DNA of 64,000 nt from Stomoxys calcitrans (GCF_963082655.1 NC_081556.1:72153227-72217226); one strand, 5' to 3'; shown: positions 33,776 through 45,491, numbered from the stretch's first letter. Program-made: numbers and translations. The notes: generated by a model from the letters alone, not told the origin.

Positions 33776-34221
33776 ATGTTAAGAATAGTTTAACAATCAT
33801 TACCGAAGTACGATGTCACTGGTTTAAAGATGATAGCAAAATCCTTCTGCTAATAGACGAGAATGCAGCATAAATATTAAATGTTCTGAACGATTTTAAT
33901 ACTGAGGAAATAAAAAGATGAGTCAGGTGTGATAATAATGCTTCTAAATTTGCTGTTTTGTCGCATGATGGGATTATAGATATGACAAAGGCCACAGATA
34001 AGACTCCTCAGGAGGAGAATAATTGAAATGAATCTAAGTATGATATTATTCGCCAAAATTATCTCTATCTACCAATGCGTTTATTTTTATTACATTGTGG
34101 GACTTTTTAGAGAAATCTGTGCGGGAATATAAGTCCAAGATAATTTACAAGTTTACCGAGTAAAACTTTTTAAAAATTTACGTATTAAATTCATAATTTT
34201 TTTTTTAGTTTTATTTAATTT
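33776..34221. other. Unassigned AT-rich sequence
   Basis: No gene or familiar repeat. Confidence 0.45.
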
Positions 34222-35910
34222 ATATACCCTACACAACATCTGCGGAGCAGAGTATTTTAGCTTTGTACATTTGTTTGCAACGCTAAGAAGGAGAAGGGCT
34301 GGACCCATTATTAAGTATAACGGTATGCTTAGAATTACTTCCTGTTTCGATTTAGCTATGTCCGTCTGTCTGTCTATCTGCCAGTATAAAACTACCATAA
34401 AATTTTGCACATTTTAGTGTTTTGGCCCATGGACTTACGTTATTGATTTTGAACAAAATCAAATCAGATTTGGATATAGCTCCCGTATATAAATTTCATC
34501 CGATATACCCTTTATACCAGATACAATTTTGGTGCGCTCCTTAAAAAATTTAGCACGACGTGTTTTATTTGACGTCTCAATACATGTGCAAAATTTCATC
34601 ATAATCGGATCAAATTTTCATATAGCTCCCATATATGCCTATCATTTCATCTGATATGGTCTTTTAAGACTTTAGTGGCCACAATTGACCTGATGTTGTT
34701 TCGATGTTTTGAAAATTTTACCATGAAGTGTTTTATTTCAGGTCCCAATATGAGTGCAAAATTTTATGCAAATCGGTTAAGATTTAGATATAGCTTCCCT
34801 ATGTATCTTACATCCGATATTGACGTATAATGCGGTAGAAGCAACATTTTTGGTCCGAACTTAACAAAGTTTAGCATGAGGTGATTTTGTTTGTTTTTCT
34901 TTCGAGACGAGCTCAATGATCGGAAATGCCAATGGAAAAGGAAACTCAAAGATAGCAACACACACCAACCACTATGGGACGCGTTTCGTCTTTAGTTAGA
35001 AAACTTTTCAACCATATTGGGTGTGATGGCTTCAAGGGCCGCGCGTTGGTATGTTGTATTTGAATCGTATTAATAGCGAAAACGCATCTACGAGACAATT
35101 ACCACATTAACCAAGCTCGACAACCCTGCTTAATAGCTGTACTTTTTCTAATGCATGTATTTTTGTGTAATGACAGACATTCTATCTGTTTCAAATTACA
35201 CTTCTTCCGTACTACACATGATTTTGTTCATCTGTTGGAAGTTGTATTGATGGCTTCGAACGCTAAGACAACGGCAATAGTGTTTGGTGTGTGTTGCTAT
35301 CTTTGGTTTTTCTTTTCTATTTGCATCCCCGATCATTGAGCTCGTCTCGAAAGAGAAACAAACAAAAATTGTAAAATTTAATAATCTCGCCCTAACAGGC
35401 AAAAAACTAGAAAAAATTAGGTGTTTTTTGACGTCCCTATATGTGTGCAGTCATCCAAACCGGTCGAGATTTAGATATAACTTCCATATATATCTTTCAT
35501 CCGAAATGGCACAATTTTCCGATCCGAACTTTACAAAATTTAGCATAAGATTTTTTATTTTACGTCTCAATTCGTGTGCAATATGTCATTAAAATAGGAT
35601 CAGATATAGATATAGCTTCTATATACATTTCTTTCATCCGATATGGACTTTTGAGGCTGTAGTAGCCACAATTTTGGCCTGATCTTACAACATTTTGCAG
35701 GAGATGTTTCATTTTACGTCCCCACATGTGCGCATATTTTCATCAAAATCGGTCCAGATTTACATACAACTCCCACGTCTATTTCTTAGCCAAAGTACGC
35801 ATTTTATATAGCAGTAGCCACAATTTAGGTCCTATTGTGAGTTTCTATTCCATATTTCAATAAGTATTCAAAATTAAAGTTTGACTAGATTTTGACATAG
35901 GTTCTATTTA
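34222..35910 (+). mobile_element. HINE subfamily 2, split by element B
   Basis: Starts TATATACCCTACACAACATC, then TTGTTTGCAACGCTAAGAAG, TTTAGCTATGTCCGTCTGTC and several units containing TCATATAGCTCCCATATATG and TTTCATCTGATATGG. The array continues after 35416 with the same motifs. Element B is inserted at the AGGTG site. The hairpin end is not seen. Confidence 0.7.
34884..35416. mobile_element. Long-TIR transposon (element B)
   Basis: The left terminal repeat (TTTCGAGACGAGCTCAATGA, then GATAGCAACACACACCAACC) and its inverted counterpart on the right form TIRs of about 90 bp. AGGTG occurs on both sides, consistent with a short target duplication. Interior: GGGACGCGTTTCGTCTTTAG and the SINE-free site CTTCTTCCGTACTACACATG. 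Non-coding. Confidence 0.7.
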
Positions 35911-35912
35911 TA

Positions 35913-36783
35913 ACAAGTAAAAAGGTGTTAATGTTGGACATCCACCATCTCGGGTATATATGTAAACCACCTTTCGTCAAAACCCGGTGAAAAATACATA
36001 CCTTATACCCCATAGCAGCTATATTGATATATGTTCCGATTTGGACCAAATACTAATAAGTACAAGTCATTGTTCAATTGTGTATAACAAAATATTGGTC
36101 TTTTTAGTAGCTATATCTAAAAATAAAAAGATTTGAATCATATACATAAGCCTAACATAAGTCACTGTGTCAAATTTCAGTGAAATCGGATTATTAATTC
36201 CCTTTTTTTTTGGGGCCAAGACTTTAAATCGAGATATCGGTCTATATGGCAGCTATATCCAAATCTGGAGCAATTTGGGCCAAGTTGCAGAAAAATTTCA
36301 AATACCTAACACAACTGACTGTCCCAAATTTCGTATAAAATCGTACAATAAATGCGCCTTTTATTGCCCCAAAACCTTAAATCGAGTGATGCGTCTATAT
36401 GGCAACTATATTCAAATCTGGGCCGATCTAGAATAAATTAAAGAAGGATGTCGAAAGGCCTAACACAACCCCGTGTCCCAAATTTCGGCGACATCGGACA
36501 ATAAATGCGCCTCTTATGGACCCAAAGCAAAATCGGATAATAAATGTGGCTTTTATGGGCTTAAGACCCCAAATCGGCGGATCGGTCTATATGGCAGCTA
36601 TATCAAGATATGGTTTCAGTCAATATCTCTATTTTTAAAGACTGTAGAGTGATTTCAACAGACAGACGGACGGACATGGCTAGAATATATATACTTTATA
36701 GGGTCGGAAATGGATATTTCGATGTGTTGCAAACGGAATGACAAAATGAATATACCCCCATCCTTCGGTGGTGGGTATAAAAA
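35913..36783 (-). mobile_element. HINE subfamily 3, near-complete
   Basis: Read on +: ACAAGTAAAAAGGTGTTAAT, GGACATCCACCATCTCGGGT, CTTTCGTCAAAACCCGGTGA, then units with CGGTCTATATGGCAGCTATA and CCCAAATTTCGGCGACATCG, then GACAGACGGACGGACATGGC, ATATATACTTTATAGGGTCG and the end TTCGGTGGTGGGTATAAAAA. The hairpin is degraded here. Confidence 0.75.
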
Positions 36784-37536
36784 TGAATAAAATGAATAAC
36801 CTTCTGCCTAAAACGCCCATGCCCTGTTTTCTTACTAAAACGACAAATCGTATTCGACGACACTTGTTTTTTCAACACCAGGTGTGCTCCGTTGCTGCCT
36901 GGTATAACATCGCAACAAAATGCTACCAACACTAGTAGTGCCCCAGCAATCCAAATGTAGAGTACATCTTATCAGACCATGTCGCATAAACAACAACAAA
37001 CTTTGTTTTGTTGTTGTTTATGAAGAAGAAATCTAACTGCACCAGAAGAAAGTGATGGAACGTTACCAAGTCATTTAAGTATTAACGTCTGACGAGACCA
37101 GAACTTTTGTTATTTTATTTAAAAAAGTGGTAACGAAAAATAAAACAAGAAACTTAAAAACATATGGAGTTATTTAAGTTATTGGCAAGTGTACTTTTAT
37201 ATTACGCGTAGGTAAATGTCCATAAATGTCTATATTTTTTTATTAGAAGCCGTAAAAGACGAAGCGTTGGAGTATGTGCGAAAACTGATTTTATTAAATT
37301 GGAAGACTAACAAAATTACCGGAAACAAAATGAGAACCAACATTAAAAAATATCTTATAAAAATTTAATTTTTTTGTATATATATTCCTTCCTTTTTTTT
37401 GATATTGAAGACAAAATAAATTTTGGAATATTGTTATTAACGAATATATGAGGGATTCTGTCATTCATGACATGTTCGTTCACAATGTCGCTTAAAATGT
37501 CATGCATGATTTTCGTTACCACTTTATGAAAATGTC
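36784..37536. other. Unassigned
   Basis: No gene. A palindromic ACAACAACAAACTTTG/AAACAAAGTTT-like stretch lies near 36990-37020. Confidence 0.4.
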
Positions 37537-37808
37537 GTGGGCTGTCAAGTATATGTCTTCAACCATTTAAAAAGGACATGTACTCTTCTTTTAAGACGTC
37601 TTGACGATGCGGCCTGCTGGGTGTGTTTGCTGTTGCATTTGTACTTAAGTTTAAGAACGCATGGAGTTTTGTGTGGGCTGTCGACTATATATCTTCAACG
37701 ATTTAACAAGGTTATGTACCCTTCTATTAAGACGGCTTGACGACGCGGCCTACGTGGTGTGTTTATTATTGCATTTGTATTTAAGTTTAAGAACCCATGG
37801 TGTTTTGA
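37537..37808 (+). repeat. 136-bp tandem duplication
   Basis: GTGGGCTGTCAAGTATATGT (37537) and GTGGGCTGTCGACTATATAT (37673) start two adjacent copies of about 88% identity, each containing CTTGACGATGCGGCCT-type sequence and ending in TAAGTTTAAGAAC. There is no sign of a transposon boundary. Confidence 0.85.
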
Positions 37809-37932
37809 GATATTACTAACTGCCACCGACATTTGAAAGTAACACCAAAGTACGGAAAATACCCACTTGTTGCAGTTCTCTGCCCGTCCACTGCTGTGAA
37901 GAACGTTCGTGATGTATGTGAAAACCGTTTGC

Positions 37933-38023
37933 TTTTTGTATCCTCCCCCATAGGAAGGGAGTATACTCATTTCGTCAGTCCGTTTGTAACACATCGAAAT
38001 ATTGATCTGAGAACCAGCAAAGC
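37933..38023 (+). mobile_element. HINE 5' end fragment
   Basis: TTTTGTATCCTCCCCCATAG, TATACTCATTTCGTCAGTCC and TTTGTAACACATCGAAATAT match the 5' end of the family. It is truncated before the microsatellite core. Confidence 0.7.
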
Positions 38024-38409
38024 ATAAAACCACCACTCACTTGAATAGCACATATACTCAATAAATACATTAATATTAACTTTTTTAAATGGTAGTAGAA
38101 AGTGACAGGAAAGTACATCGTTATTATTTGAAACTTGTTTAATTTCAAAATAAATTTTTGGAAGTATATTCCCTTTTATATAATTAAGGACAAAACAATA
38201 AAAACAAAACAAAGTCATAAATACAGGTAAAATATGTGGGTCTTTTGAATAGCACATCCTACGATTTTAACAGTTTTTGATCAAGGTTGTAGATGAACGT
38301 ACGTTCACAAAACTGAAGTTTAAGCAAAACGAAGAAAAAACCCCAATTTTGCAGAATTGGTCGAACTATGTTGGTCGAATTATGGCCTATAACGTATATG
38401 GACTTTCAA
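38024..38409. other. Unassigned AT-rich sequence
   Basis: No gene or repeat recognised. It forms the left flank of the Helitron. Confidence 0.4.
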
Positions 38410-40552
38410 TCTATTATATAAAAATGAAATTGTTGCGCTTTGTTTGTTTATTTGTTTGTCTGTTTTTTTTTATTTGCTGTTTGTTTGTCTGTTCCCTATA
38501 GACTCAAAAACGGCTGGACCTATTTTCATGAAATTTTCACAGATGGTAGAGTTTGGGTCCCCGTGGAAAATAGAGTACTACATTTTTTGATATCCGAAAG
38601 GGGGAGCGGACCCTCCCCCATACGCCAATTTTCAAAAACGCCAGATCTCGGAGATGCGTTCATCGATTTAAGAGAAATTTTGTATGCCACCTTATGGTAC
38701 CGCAAAAACACGAAATTGGTAAAAAATTTCGGGGTCAAATAATCTGGGGGGACACCCCATCTCAAAACCCACCCGAACGGACATGTGTACCGATTGGGAC
38801 AATGTGGGAATCAAATGAAAGGTATTTAAAAGTAGAGTACGAATTTGGTATACAAATTCCACTCGTAATTTTCGGGGGGGTCCCCCACCCCCAGAAAAGC
38901 CCCAACAGGACACTTTCACCGCTTTGGGCAATATGGGTTTCAAATGAATGGTATTTAAGAGTAGAGTGCGCGGGACGTGTCAGATGGCAATTCCCCTCCC
39001 CCAATCCTACTAAAAAAAGGAATTAAAAATGATATATGAATAATATGAAATAATATGCGAAGACCGATTAAGATTGGTAGTAGAGTACACTTTTTACCCT
39101 CAAATTGCGATTGACTCAGGAGGACCTGTGGATCTTTAAGAATGTAGTATCCCAAGTGCTCGCTTTGATGTATAATTTTGAATGTAAACAACCATTGCAA
39201 ATGCAATTTTGCCCATGAACATTCCACTAAGGAACAGGGGCAAACTTCCCACATATCAATGAGTGCAGTCCGATTCAAGTTTAAGCTCAATGATGAGGGG
39301 CCTCCTTTTTTCAGCCGAGTCCGAACGGCGTGCCACAGTGCGACACCTCTTTGGAGAGAAGTTTTATATGGTATATTACTTCACAAATGTTGCCAGCATT
39401 AGAAGGGGAAACCACCGTTAACATTTTTTTTTTCTGATGGTCTCGCCAGGATTCAAACCCAGGCGTTTAGCGTCATAGGCGGACATTCTAACCTCTGCGC
39501 TACGGTGGCCTCCTTCAAAATGCTTGACATTTTGGTACTCAAACAAAATCGTGCTCTAGCACGATATTGATATTACCTCAGGGCCCGCCTCTAAACTCCC
39601 TTCAAACCGGTCATGATTGCCTACTATGGCGATAAATAATAGGTATTTGGTAGTAGAAAACCAATTTGATATCCAGTTTTGAGACCAAATGTTTGGGGGT
39701 CGTGTCACCCCTTAAACTGCCCCTAAACCAATGGCAATTGGGGCTCAAATTAAAGAAATTTGGGAGAAGAGCACAATGCTGATATTTTTCAAGGCTATGT
39801 ACGTGGGTAGCCGCCCCACCCTACATACCCCTCAAACTGGACAAATTTTGTGGATTATGGCAAACAAGGACTCAAATCTGTATCTGTTTCTTGGCCAAGT
39901 GTTTCAGGGACGCCTTACCTCATAAACTCCCTCTAAGCCACACATATATACCGACTATAGCAATATGCAGCTCCAATGTGGTTTTTGGGAGTGAGGTATG
40001 AATCTGATATCCAATTTCAGGCAAAGAGTTAGGCTACTCCAATCCGCCACCAAATCCAAGAGAATGATGTAGATCTAACATCCAAACGTTAATGGGCGAA
40101 CCCTCCCCTTACCCTATTTTCAAAAACGCCAGATCTCGGAGATGGGTGGGGCGATTTAAGCAAAATTTGGTTTGTTTATAATAACTTAAATACAGAAATT
40201 TGTATCCTTATTTAGGGTGGGATATCTGGGGGGCCGCCCCACCTCTAAAGCCACCAGTCAAATGAAATATAAAACATTAATGACAATATGGGACTCAAAT
40301 GAAAGGTATTCGAGACCAGAGCACGAATACGATATATGGGAGTCCGCCTCACCATATTTACCGATCATAGCAATATAAGGCTCCAATGAAAGGTATTTGG
40401 GAGAAGAGGACCAATATTATATCCACTTTGGCGCGAAATAGGCCGTACCAGTACCCCCAAACAGGACAATACTAACAATACGAGACCGTAAGGGGCTCAG
40501 ATAAAATAAGAGAGTGAAAGAAGGCGCAGCGTAGCGGACCCTGTCCAGCTAG
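38410..40552 (+). mobile_element. Non-autonomous Helitron, full length (2.1 kb)
   Basis: It starts TCTATTATATAAAAATGAAA after an A (38409) and ends CCAGCTAG (CTAG 40549-40552) before a T (40553), which is the A|T insertion and TC...CTAG ends of Helitrons. Close to the start are TTTGTTTG repeats and CGGCTGGACCTATTTTCATG. The body has diverged units of about 130 bp. A SINE is inserted at 39197-39513. There is no Rep/helicase frame. Confidence 0.82.
39197..39513 (-). mobile_element. tRNA-derived SINE inside the Helitron
   Basis: Reverse complement of the 32921 SINE: box B as GGATTCAAAC-like and box A as CCTCTGCGCTA on the + strand, with AGTCCGAACGGCGTGCCACA in the body. The Helitron copy at 15365-17845 lacks it at the matching place, where TTTTGCTCTAGCACGAT is continuous. 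Confidence 0.82.
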
Positions 40553-41253
40553 TTCACTAAATAGCAAAAAAGGAAACCTGGGGTCAAAAAGTTATTGCTG
40601 AAATTTTAAGAGCCGTCGAAAATTTTGTGAAAGATGTCAAGAGGCGAAAGTGCGTTCAAAAATGCTGACAACAGCACTATTCTTATACAAGCCTTAAATA
40701 CCCTATCCTTGATTTAGCTGCCGAAATCACGCAAAATTATACCATACATTTACTTTTATGGACAGCAAACGATTTTTTTTTCTGATGCGTCGCATTTGAA
40801 ACGAAGGACAAAAGATATAACATTAAAGGATCTTTATGACTTTTATCATTACATCCGCAATGGTTGAAAGGAAAAGCACTTTATAAATCGTTTTCACAGT
40901 CATTAAAGCATTGTCATAGTGTGAGGAGCCATTACATATTTTGGCGTTAAAGCGTTAAAAAACGCTTTGAGGGAAAAACCATCCAGTTTCAGCATAAAAT
41001 CCGATTTTCTAAGGCAGATACAGGGTTTAATATCAAACAAGATAATGCAATGGATCCTAAAACAGGATAAAGATACCAATTTATGAAATATGTTGACAAA
41101 ACTTTATTAGATCTCAATTCAGAATACTACAATATAATAATAAATTTGATTTCAACTTGTATGTCTATGCTAATTTAAATTTGGATATTCTATTCAAATA
41201 ACCCAAATATTTTGCACTTTGGTGTATGTTGCATTGTCCTTAATTTTATAAAA
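40553..41253. other. Unassigned
   Basis: No gene or repeat recognised. Confidence 0.4.
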
Positions 41254-42035
41254 AACAAGATATGGTCCGGTTCGGACCACAATTAAATTATATTATGGAG
41301 ACCTGTGTAAAATGTCAGCCAATTCGAATAAGAATTGCGCCCTTTGGAGGCTCAAGAAGCAAAATAGATAGATCGATTTATATGGGACCTGTATCAGGCT
41401 ATAGACCGATTCTGACTATAATAAACACGTAAATAAATGGTCATGAGAGGATCCGTCGTACAATTGCAGGCAAATCGGATAATAATTGCGACCTCTAGAG
41501 ACTCAAGAAGTCAAGATCCCAGATCGGTTTATATAACAGCTATATTAGGTTATGAACCGATTTGAGCCTAATTTGGCACAGCTGTTGAAAATCATAATGA
41601 AATACGTCATGCAAAATTTCAACCAAATCGGATAGGAATTGCGCCCTCTAGTAGCTTAAGAAGTCAAGTCCCCAGATAGGTTTATATGACAACTATATCA
41701 GGTTATAGACCGATTTGAACCATACTTGACACAGTTATTATATATCGTAGCGAAACACGTCGTGCAAAATTTCATTCGAAACGGATAAGAATTGCACCTT
41801 CTAGAAGCTCAAGAAGTCAAGTCCCCAGATAAGTTTATATGACAACTATATTAGGTTATAGACCAATTTGAACCATACTTGACACAGTTGTTATATATCA
41901 TAGCGAAACACGTCGTGCAAATATATCAAAACATGGACCGATATGGCCCATTTACAATCCCAACCGACCTACACTAATAGGAAGTATAGCTATACTCCTT
42001 CGAAAGTTAGCGTGCTTTCGACAGACAGACGGAGG
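41254..42035 (-). mobile_element. HINE, both ends truncated
   Basis: Four to five tandem units (GATCGGTTTATATAACAGC and CAAATCGGATAGGAATTGCG types), then ACTCCTTCGAAAGTTAGCGT and GACAGACAGACGGAGGGACC. The hairpin end is reduced to GGTCCGGTTCGGACC, a different palindrome, and the TATACCC end is lost. Confidence 0.7.
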
Positions 42036-42067
42036 GACCACTACCACTTACCACTCGATAAAATTAT

Positions 42068-42132
42068 CCATGTAATGTTTTGCTGTGACTTCCACCAGTC
42101 ATGGTAAGTATTGTTCAAATCGGTCCATAACT
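42068..42132 (+). mobile_element. HINE unit fragment
   Basis: TTTTGCTGTGACTTCCACC and AATCGGTCCATAACTTGATG are one partial HINE unit in the opposite orientation to its neighbour. Confidence 0.5.
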
Positions 42133-42294
42133 TGATGTATTATTTATTGTTATTGGCTATTAAAAAGAAAGGGCAACTTTCAAATATATTGCTTTATGGA
42201 GTTAATAACCACTTTAATTGAATTTTTGAGTTCATCAAAAATCCAAATTGCAAAATGGTTAATTAATTATAAAAATTCACAAAAAAAAAATTGT

Positions 42295-43115
42295 GGAACA
42301 GAATATTGGTCCTTTTGGTAGCTATATATCCAAATATAGACAGATCTGCACCATATACGATACGAATGTCGAAAAGCCTAACATAAGTCACTGTGTCAAA
42401 TTTCAGCGAAATCGTATAAATGCGACTTTGATGGGGCCAAGACTTTAAATCGAGAGATCGATGTATATGGCAGCTATATCCAAATCTGAACCGACCTGGG
42501 CAAATCGAAGGGCCTTACACAACTCACTGCCGCAAATTTCGACGAAATCGGACAATAAATGCGTCTTTTATGGGCCCAGAACCTTAAATCAAGAGATCGG
42601 TCTATATGGCAGCTATATTCAAATCTGGACCGATCTGGGCCAAAGCGAAGAAGGATGTCGAAGACCCTCAAACAACTCACTGTCCCAAATTTCGGCGAAA
42701 TCGGACAATTAATGCGCCTTTTATGGGCCCAAACCTTAAATCGAGAGATCGGTCTATATGGCAGCTATATTCAAATCTGGACCGATCTGGGCCAAAGTGA
42801 AGAAGGATGTCGAAGATCCTCAAACAACTCACTGTCCCAAATTTCGGCGAAATCGGACAATAAATGCGCTTTAATGAACCCAAAATCTTAAATCTAGAGA
42901 TCGGTGTATATGGCAGCTATATACAAATCTGGACCGATCTGGGCCAAAGTGAAGAAGGATGTCGAAGACCCTCAAACAACGCCAAACAATGCCCAAACCT
43001 TAAATCGAGAGATCGGTCTATATGGCAGCTATATCCAAATCTGGAAAGATCTGGCCAAATTCGATAAGAATGTCGAAGAGCCAAACACAACTCTCTGTCC
43101 CAAATTTAGACAATA
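42295..43115 (-). mobile_element. HINE subfamily 3 tandem array
   Basis: Five units, each with GAGAGATCGGTCTATATGGC at 42453, 42593, 42745, 42897 and 43007 (spacings 140, 152, 152 and 110), ATTCAAATCTGGACCGATCT and CCCAAATTTCGGCGAAATCG. Neither family end is present. The units at 42593, 42745 and 42897 are very similar, so the array expanded recently compared with other HINEs here. Confidence 0.75.
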
Positions 43116-43119
43116 AAAT

Positions 43120-43603
43120 GTAAACCAATATCTGGTCTTGATTTCTTGAAGCTTTTGCAGTGCGCAATTCTCATTCGATGAAGCTAAAAGTTTGCGCGAG
43201 ATGTTTTGCTATGACTTCTAACAACTGTGCCAAGTATGGTCCAAATCGATTCATAACCTGATATAGCTGCCATATAGACCGATCTGGGATCTTGACTTCT
43301 TGAGAAAACATGTATTTTGTTTCGTCTTCCAACAACTATGGCAAGTATGGTCTTAATCGGTGTAAAACCTGATATAGCTCCCATATAAACCGATCTCCCG
43401 ATTCTTATCCGATTTGGCTGAAATTTTGCTCAATGACTTCCATTATGGTCTCCAACATCCACACCAAGTATGGTGTGAATCGGTCCATAACCTGATATAG
43501 CTTTAATAGCGTGGACAATTTTATCCGTTACTATTTGATACCGAACAAAGAACTTGACAAATGCGATCCATGTTGGAGGGTACATAAGATTCGGCCCGGC
43601 CGA
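43120..43603 (+). mobile_element. HINE 3' half
   Basis: Three units with ATAGCTGCCATATAGACCGA and CTTGACTTCTTGAG, then GCGATCCATGTTGGAGGGTA and the hairpin ATTCGGCCCGGCCGAAT. The terminal AGCACGCTTTTACTTGT is replaced by RTE sequence at 43604. Confidence 0.75.
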
Positions 43604-43875
43604 ATCTGTATGAGTTACACGCATCAAAATACAACGGCTGCGTTGGCTAGGTCATGTTGTCAGAATGGATGAAGAAGCTCCAGCAAAGAAGTCGTTTGAA
43701 GGCAAACACGGTGGCACACGCAAACCGGGAAGACCAAAAGGCCGATGGGAAGATCGAGTGGTGGGATACACCTCGAAACTTGGTTTCAGAAATTCTAGAA
43801 TGAGCGCAGAAGATCGAGGCGCTTGGAACGCTATTCTACGTTCGGCTAGTGAAACAAATATTCTGTCGTAGCCAA
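43604..43875 (+). pseudogene. RTE-like retrotransposon 3' fragment
   Basis: CTGTATGAGTTACACGCATC matches the copy at 32397 with 13 bases missing. The frame reads RLRWLGHVVRMDEEAPAKKS, then GGTRKPGRPKGRWEDRV, and stops at 43871 with the same CCAATTAAAGTAAG tail. It encodes only the C-terminal tail of ORF2; the catalytic domain is absent. Confidence 0.8.
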
Positions 43876-44929
43876 TTAAAGTAAGAAACTAAGCTGAGTT
43901 ACATTTGCCTCCACTGTTGTACTTAAGTCATGAATTTACTATTTTTGATGTAGAAGTCACTTCGTTTAGAGTTAAGGAACTTCGGCTGTGGTAAAGGATG
44001 GCTCTATTACGAGAAAATTCAATTATGTTTTGTTTACAGCAAAAGTAATTTTTTGCCCAGTTTATATGACAAGCATTATAATAGAAAATAATTGGGTTAT
44101 TTTGACAATGGAGGGCTTCAGCATTACTTAGGTACTTATGCCCCACATCACTACTGAGGTCTACGGTTTTATTATACCCAGCAGCAAGAGAGATAGACTC
44201 ATTGATACACGCAAAATAAATAAATCGTTTTGTATATTTTGTGGTCAAGCAAGTCTCTTGTATTGTGGAAGTATCGTTTTTATTGTAACTGTATAACGTT
44301 TGTCGTTAACGTTGACCGTTAGTCGTAAATTTGCCAATTTTTGATGTAAAAGTCACTTTGTTTATGGTAAAAGTAGCAGGAACTTCGGCTGCTGTAAAGG
44401 ATGGGTCTTTAGAGCGAAAATCCAAAATTTCTTTTAAGCCAAAAAAGATTCGTTTACAGCAAAGTATGGTTTGATGCGCGAAAAGATGATTCGTTTGACT
44501 TGTTCATCTCTTGTGTCTCTTTCATTTGCCACACACATCTTTTTTTCGAATTTTTCACTAAGTTTAATTAGTATTGGTAGGAATGCGGTTAGGTGCGGTT
44601 GGTAAACACAGAAAAGACTACATTTCAAATTCGCTCTAGGTAGAAAAATATCTACAAATAAACAAAACACACTTCTACAACAAAACAAGGAGCTAGCCTG
44701 GTGAAAATGAAGTCACAAACCATTTGAATAATAATAAAGCATCAGCGAAAAGAAAGTCACGAAAATTTAAAGAATTATTTCTATTAAAAAATATTAGATA
44801 ATTATTATTCGACAAAAGAGAAATTCCATATCGATGTAATTATTATTATATGCTAAAAGTGATTTATAAATGAATATGTATTTCCTATTTCCCTGAAATC
44901 ATTTCGTGCTTTATTTACACCACGCCTTG
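43876..44929. other. Unassigned; holds a diverged direct repeat
   Basis: TTTTTGATGTAGAAGTCACT at 43943 and TTTTTGATGTAAAAGTCACT at 44338 begin two related segments (about 100 bp, both with GGAACTTCGGCTG and GTTTACAGCAAA). An inverted relative (ACTTTTACCGTAAACAAAGT) lies at 45234. This could be one unclassified element of about 0.9-1.3 kb. Confidence 0.45.
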
Positions 44930-45114
44930 CTTTACTCCTTCGAAAGTTACCGTGCTTTCAACAGACAGACGGACGGACGGATATAGCAAGATCGACTAAA
45001 ATGTCATGACAAAAATATTTATACACTTCATGGGCTCTTAGACGCATATTTCGAGGTATTACAAACAGAATGGCGAAATTAGTGTACCCTCATTTTAAGG
45101 TGGAGGGTATAAAA
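44930..45114 (-). mobile_element. HINE 5' end fragment
   Basis: On +: ACTCCTTCGAAAGTTACCGT, CAACAGACAGACGGACGGAC, AAAATGTCATGACAAAAATA, TTCGAGGTATTACAAACAGA and the end GGTGGAGGGTATAAAAA. The tandem units and the hairpin end are missing. Confidence 0.75.
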
Positions 45115-45315
45115 AAACATATATAGACATTACGTAAAATTATTATATAAATAAAGAAAAACTATTTGAAATCTCAACTAATATGTTCTTTATATCAAGA
45201 ATAAAAGGTATTATCAGCGCAAAAAAAACATTTACTTTTACCGTAAACAAAGTCAGATGTTTTATAGAAAAGAAGTTTACTTGGCGAAACGAGCTATTTT
45301 TTTTTTTCGTGTAAT

Positions 45316-45491
45316 TCATGTAAAAACTTCTCCCCAAAGAGGTGTCGCACTACGCCACACTGTTCAGACTCGGCCATAAAAAAGAGACCCCTTATTTCAG
45401 AACTTAAAACTTGAATCGGATAACACTCATTAATATGTGCGAAGTTTGCTCCTGTTCCTCAATGAAATGTTCACGCGCAAATTTTGAATTA
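45316..45491 (+). mobile_element. tRNA-derived SINE, 3' part
   Basis: CATGTAAAAACTTCTCCCCA, AAAGAGGTGTCGCACTACG and GACTCGGCCATAAAAAAGAG match the second half of the SINE at 32921. The promoter-bearing head is missing (5' truncation). Confidence 0.78.

Noticed and set aside
42461..42891. Repetitive open frames
   Set aside because: They follow the 152-bp array, are open on both strands and have no codon logic.
42453..43115. CRISPR array
   Set aside because: The regular spacing is of near-identical full 152-bp units without short direct repeats and unique spacers; eukaryotic transposon context.
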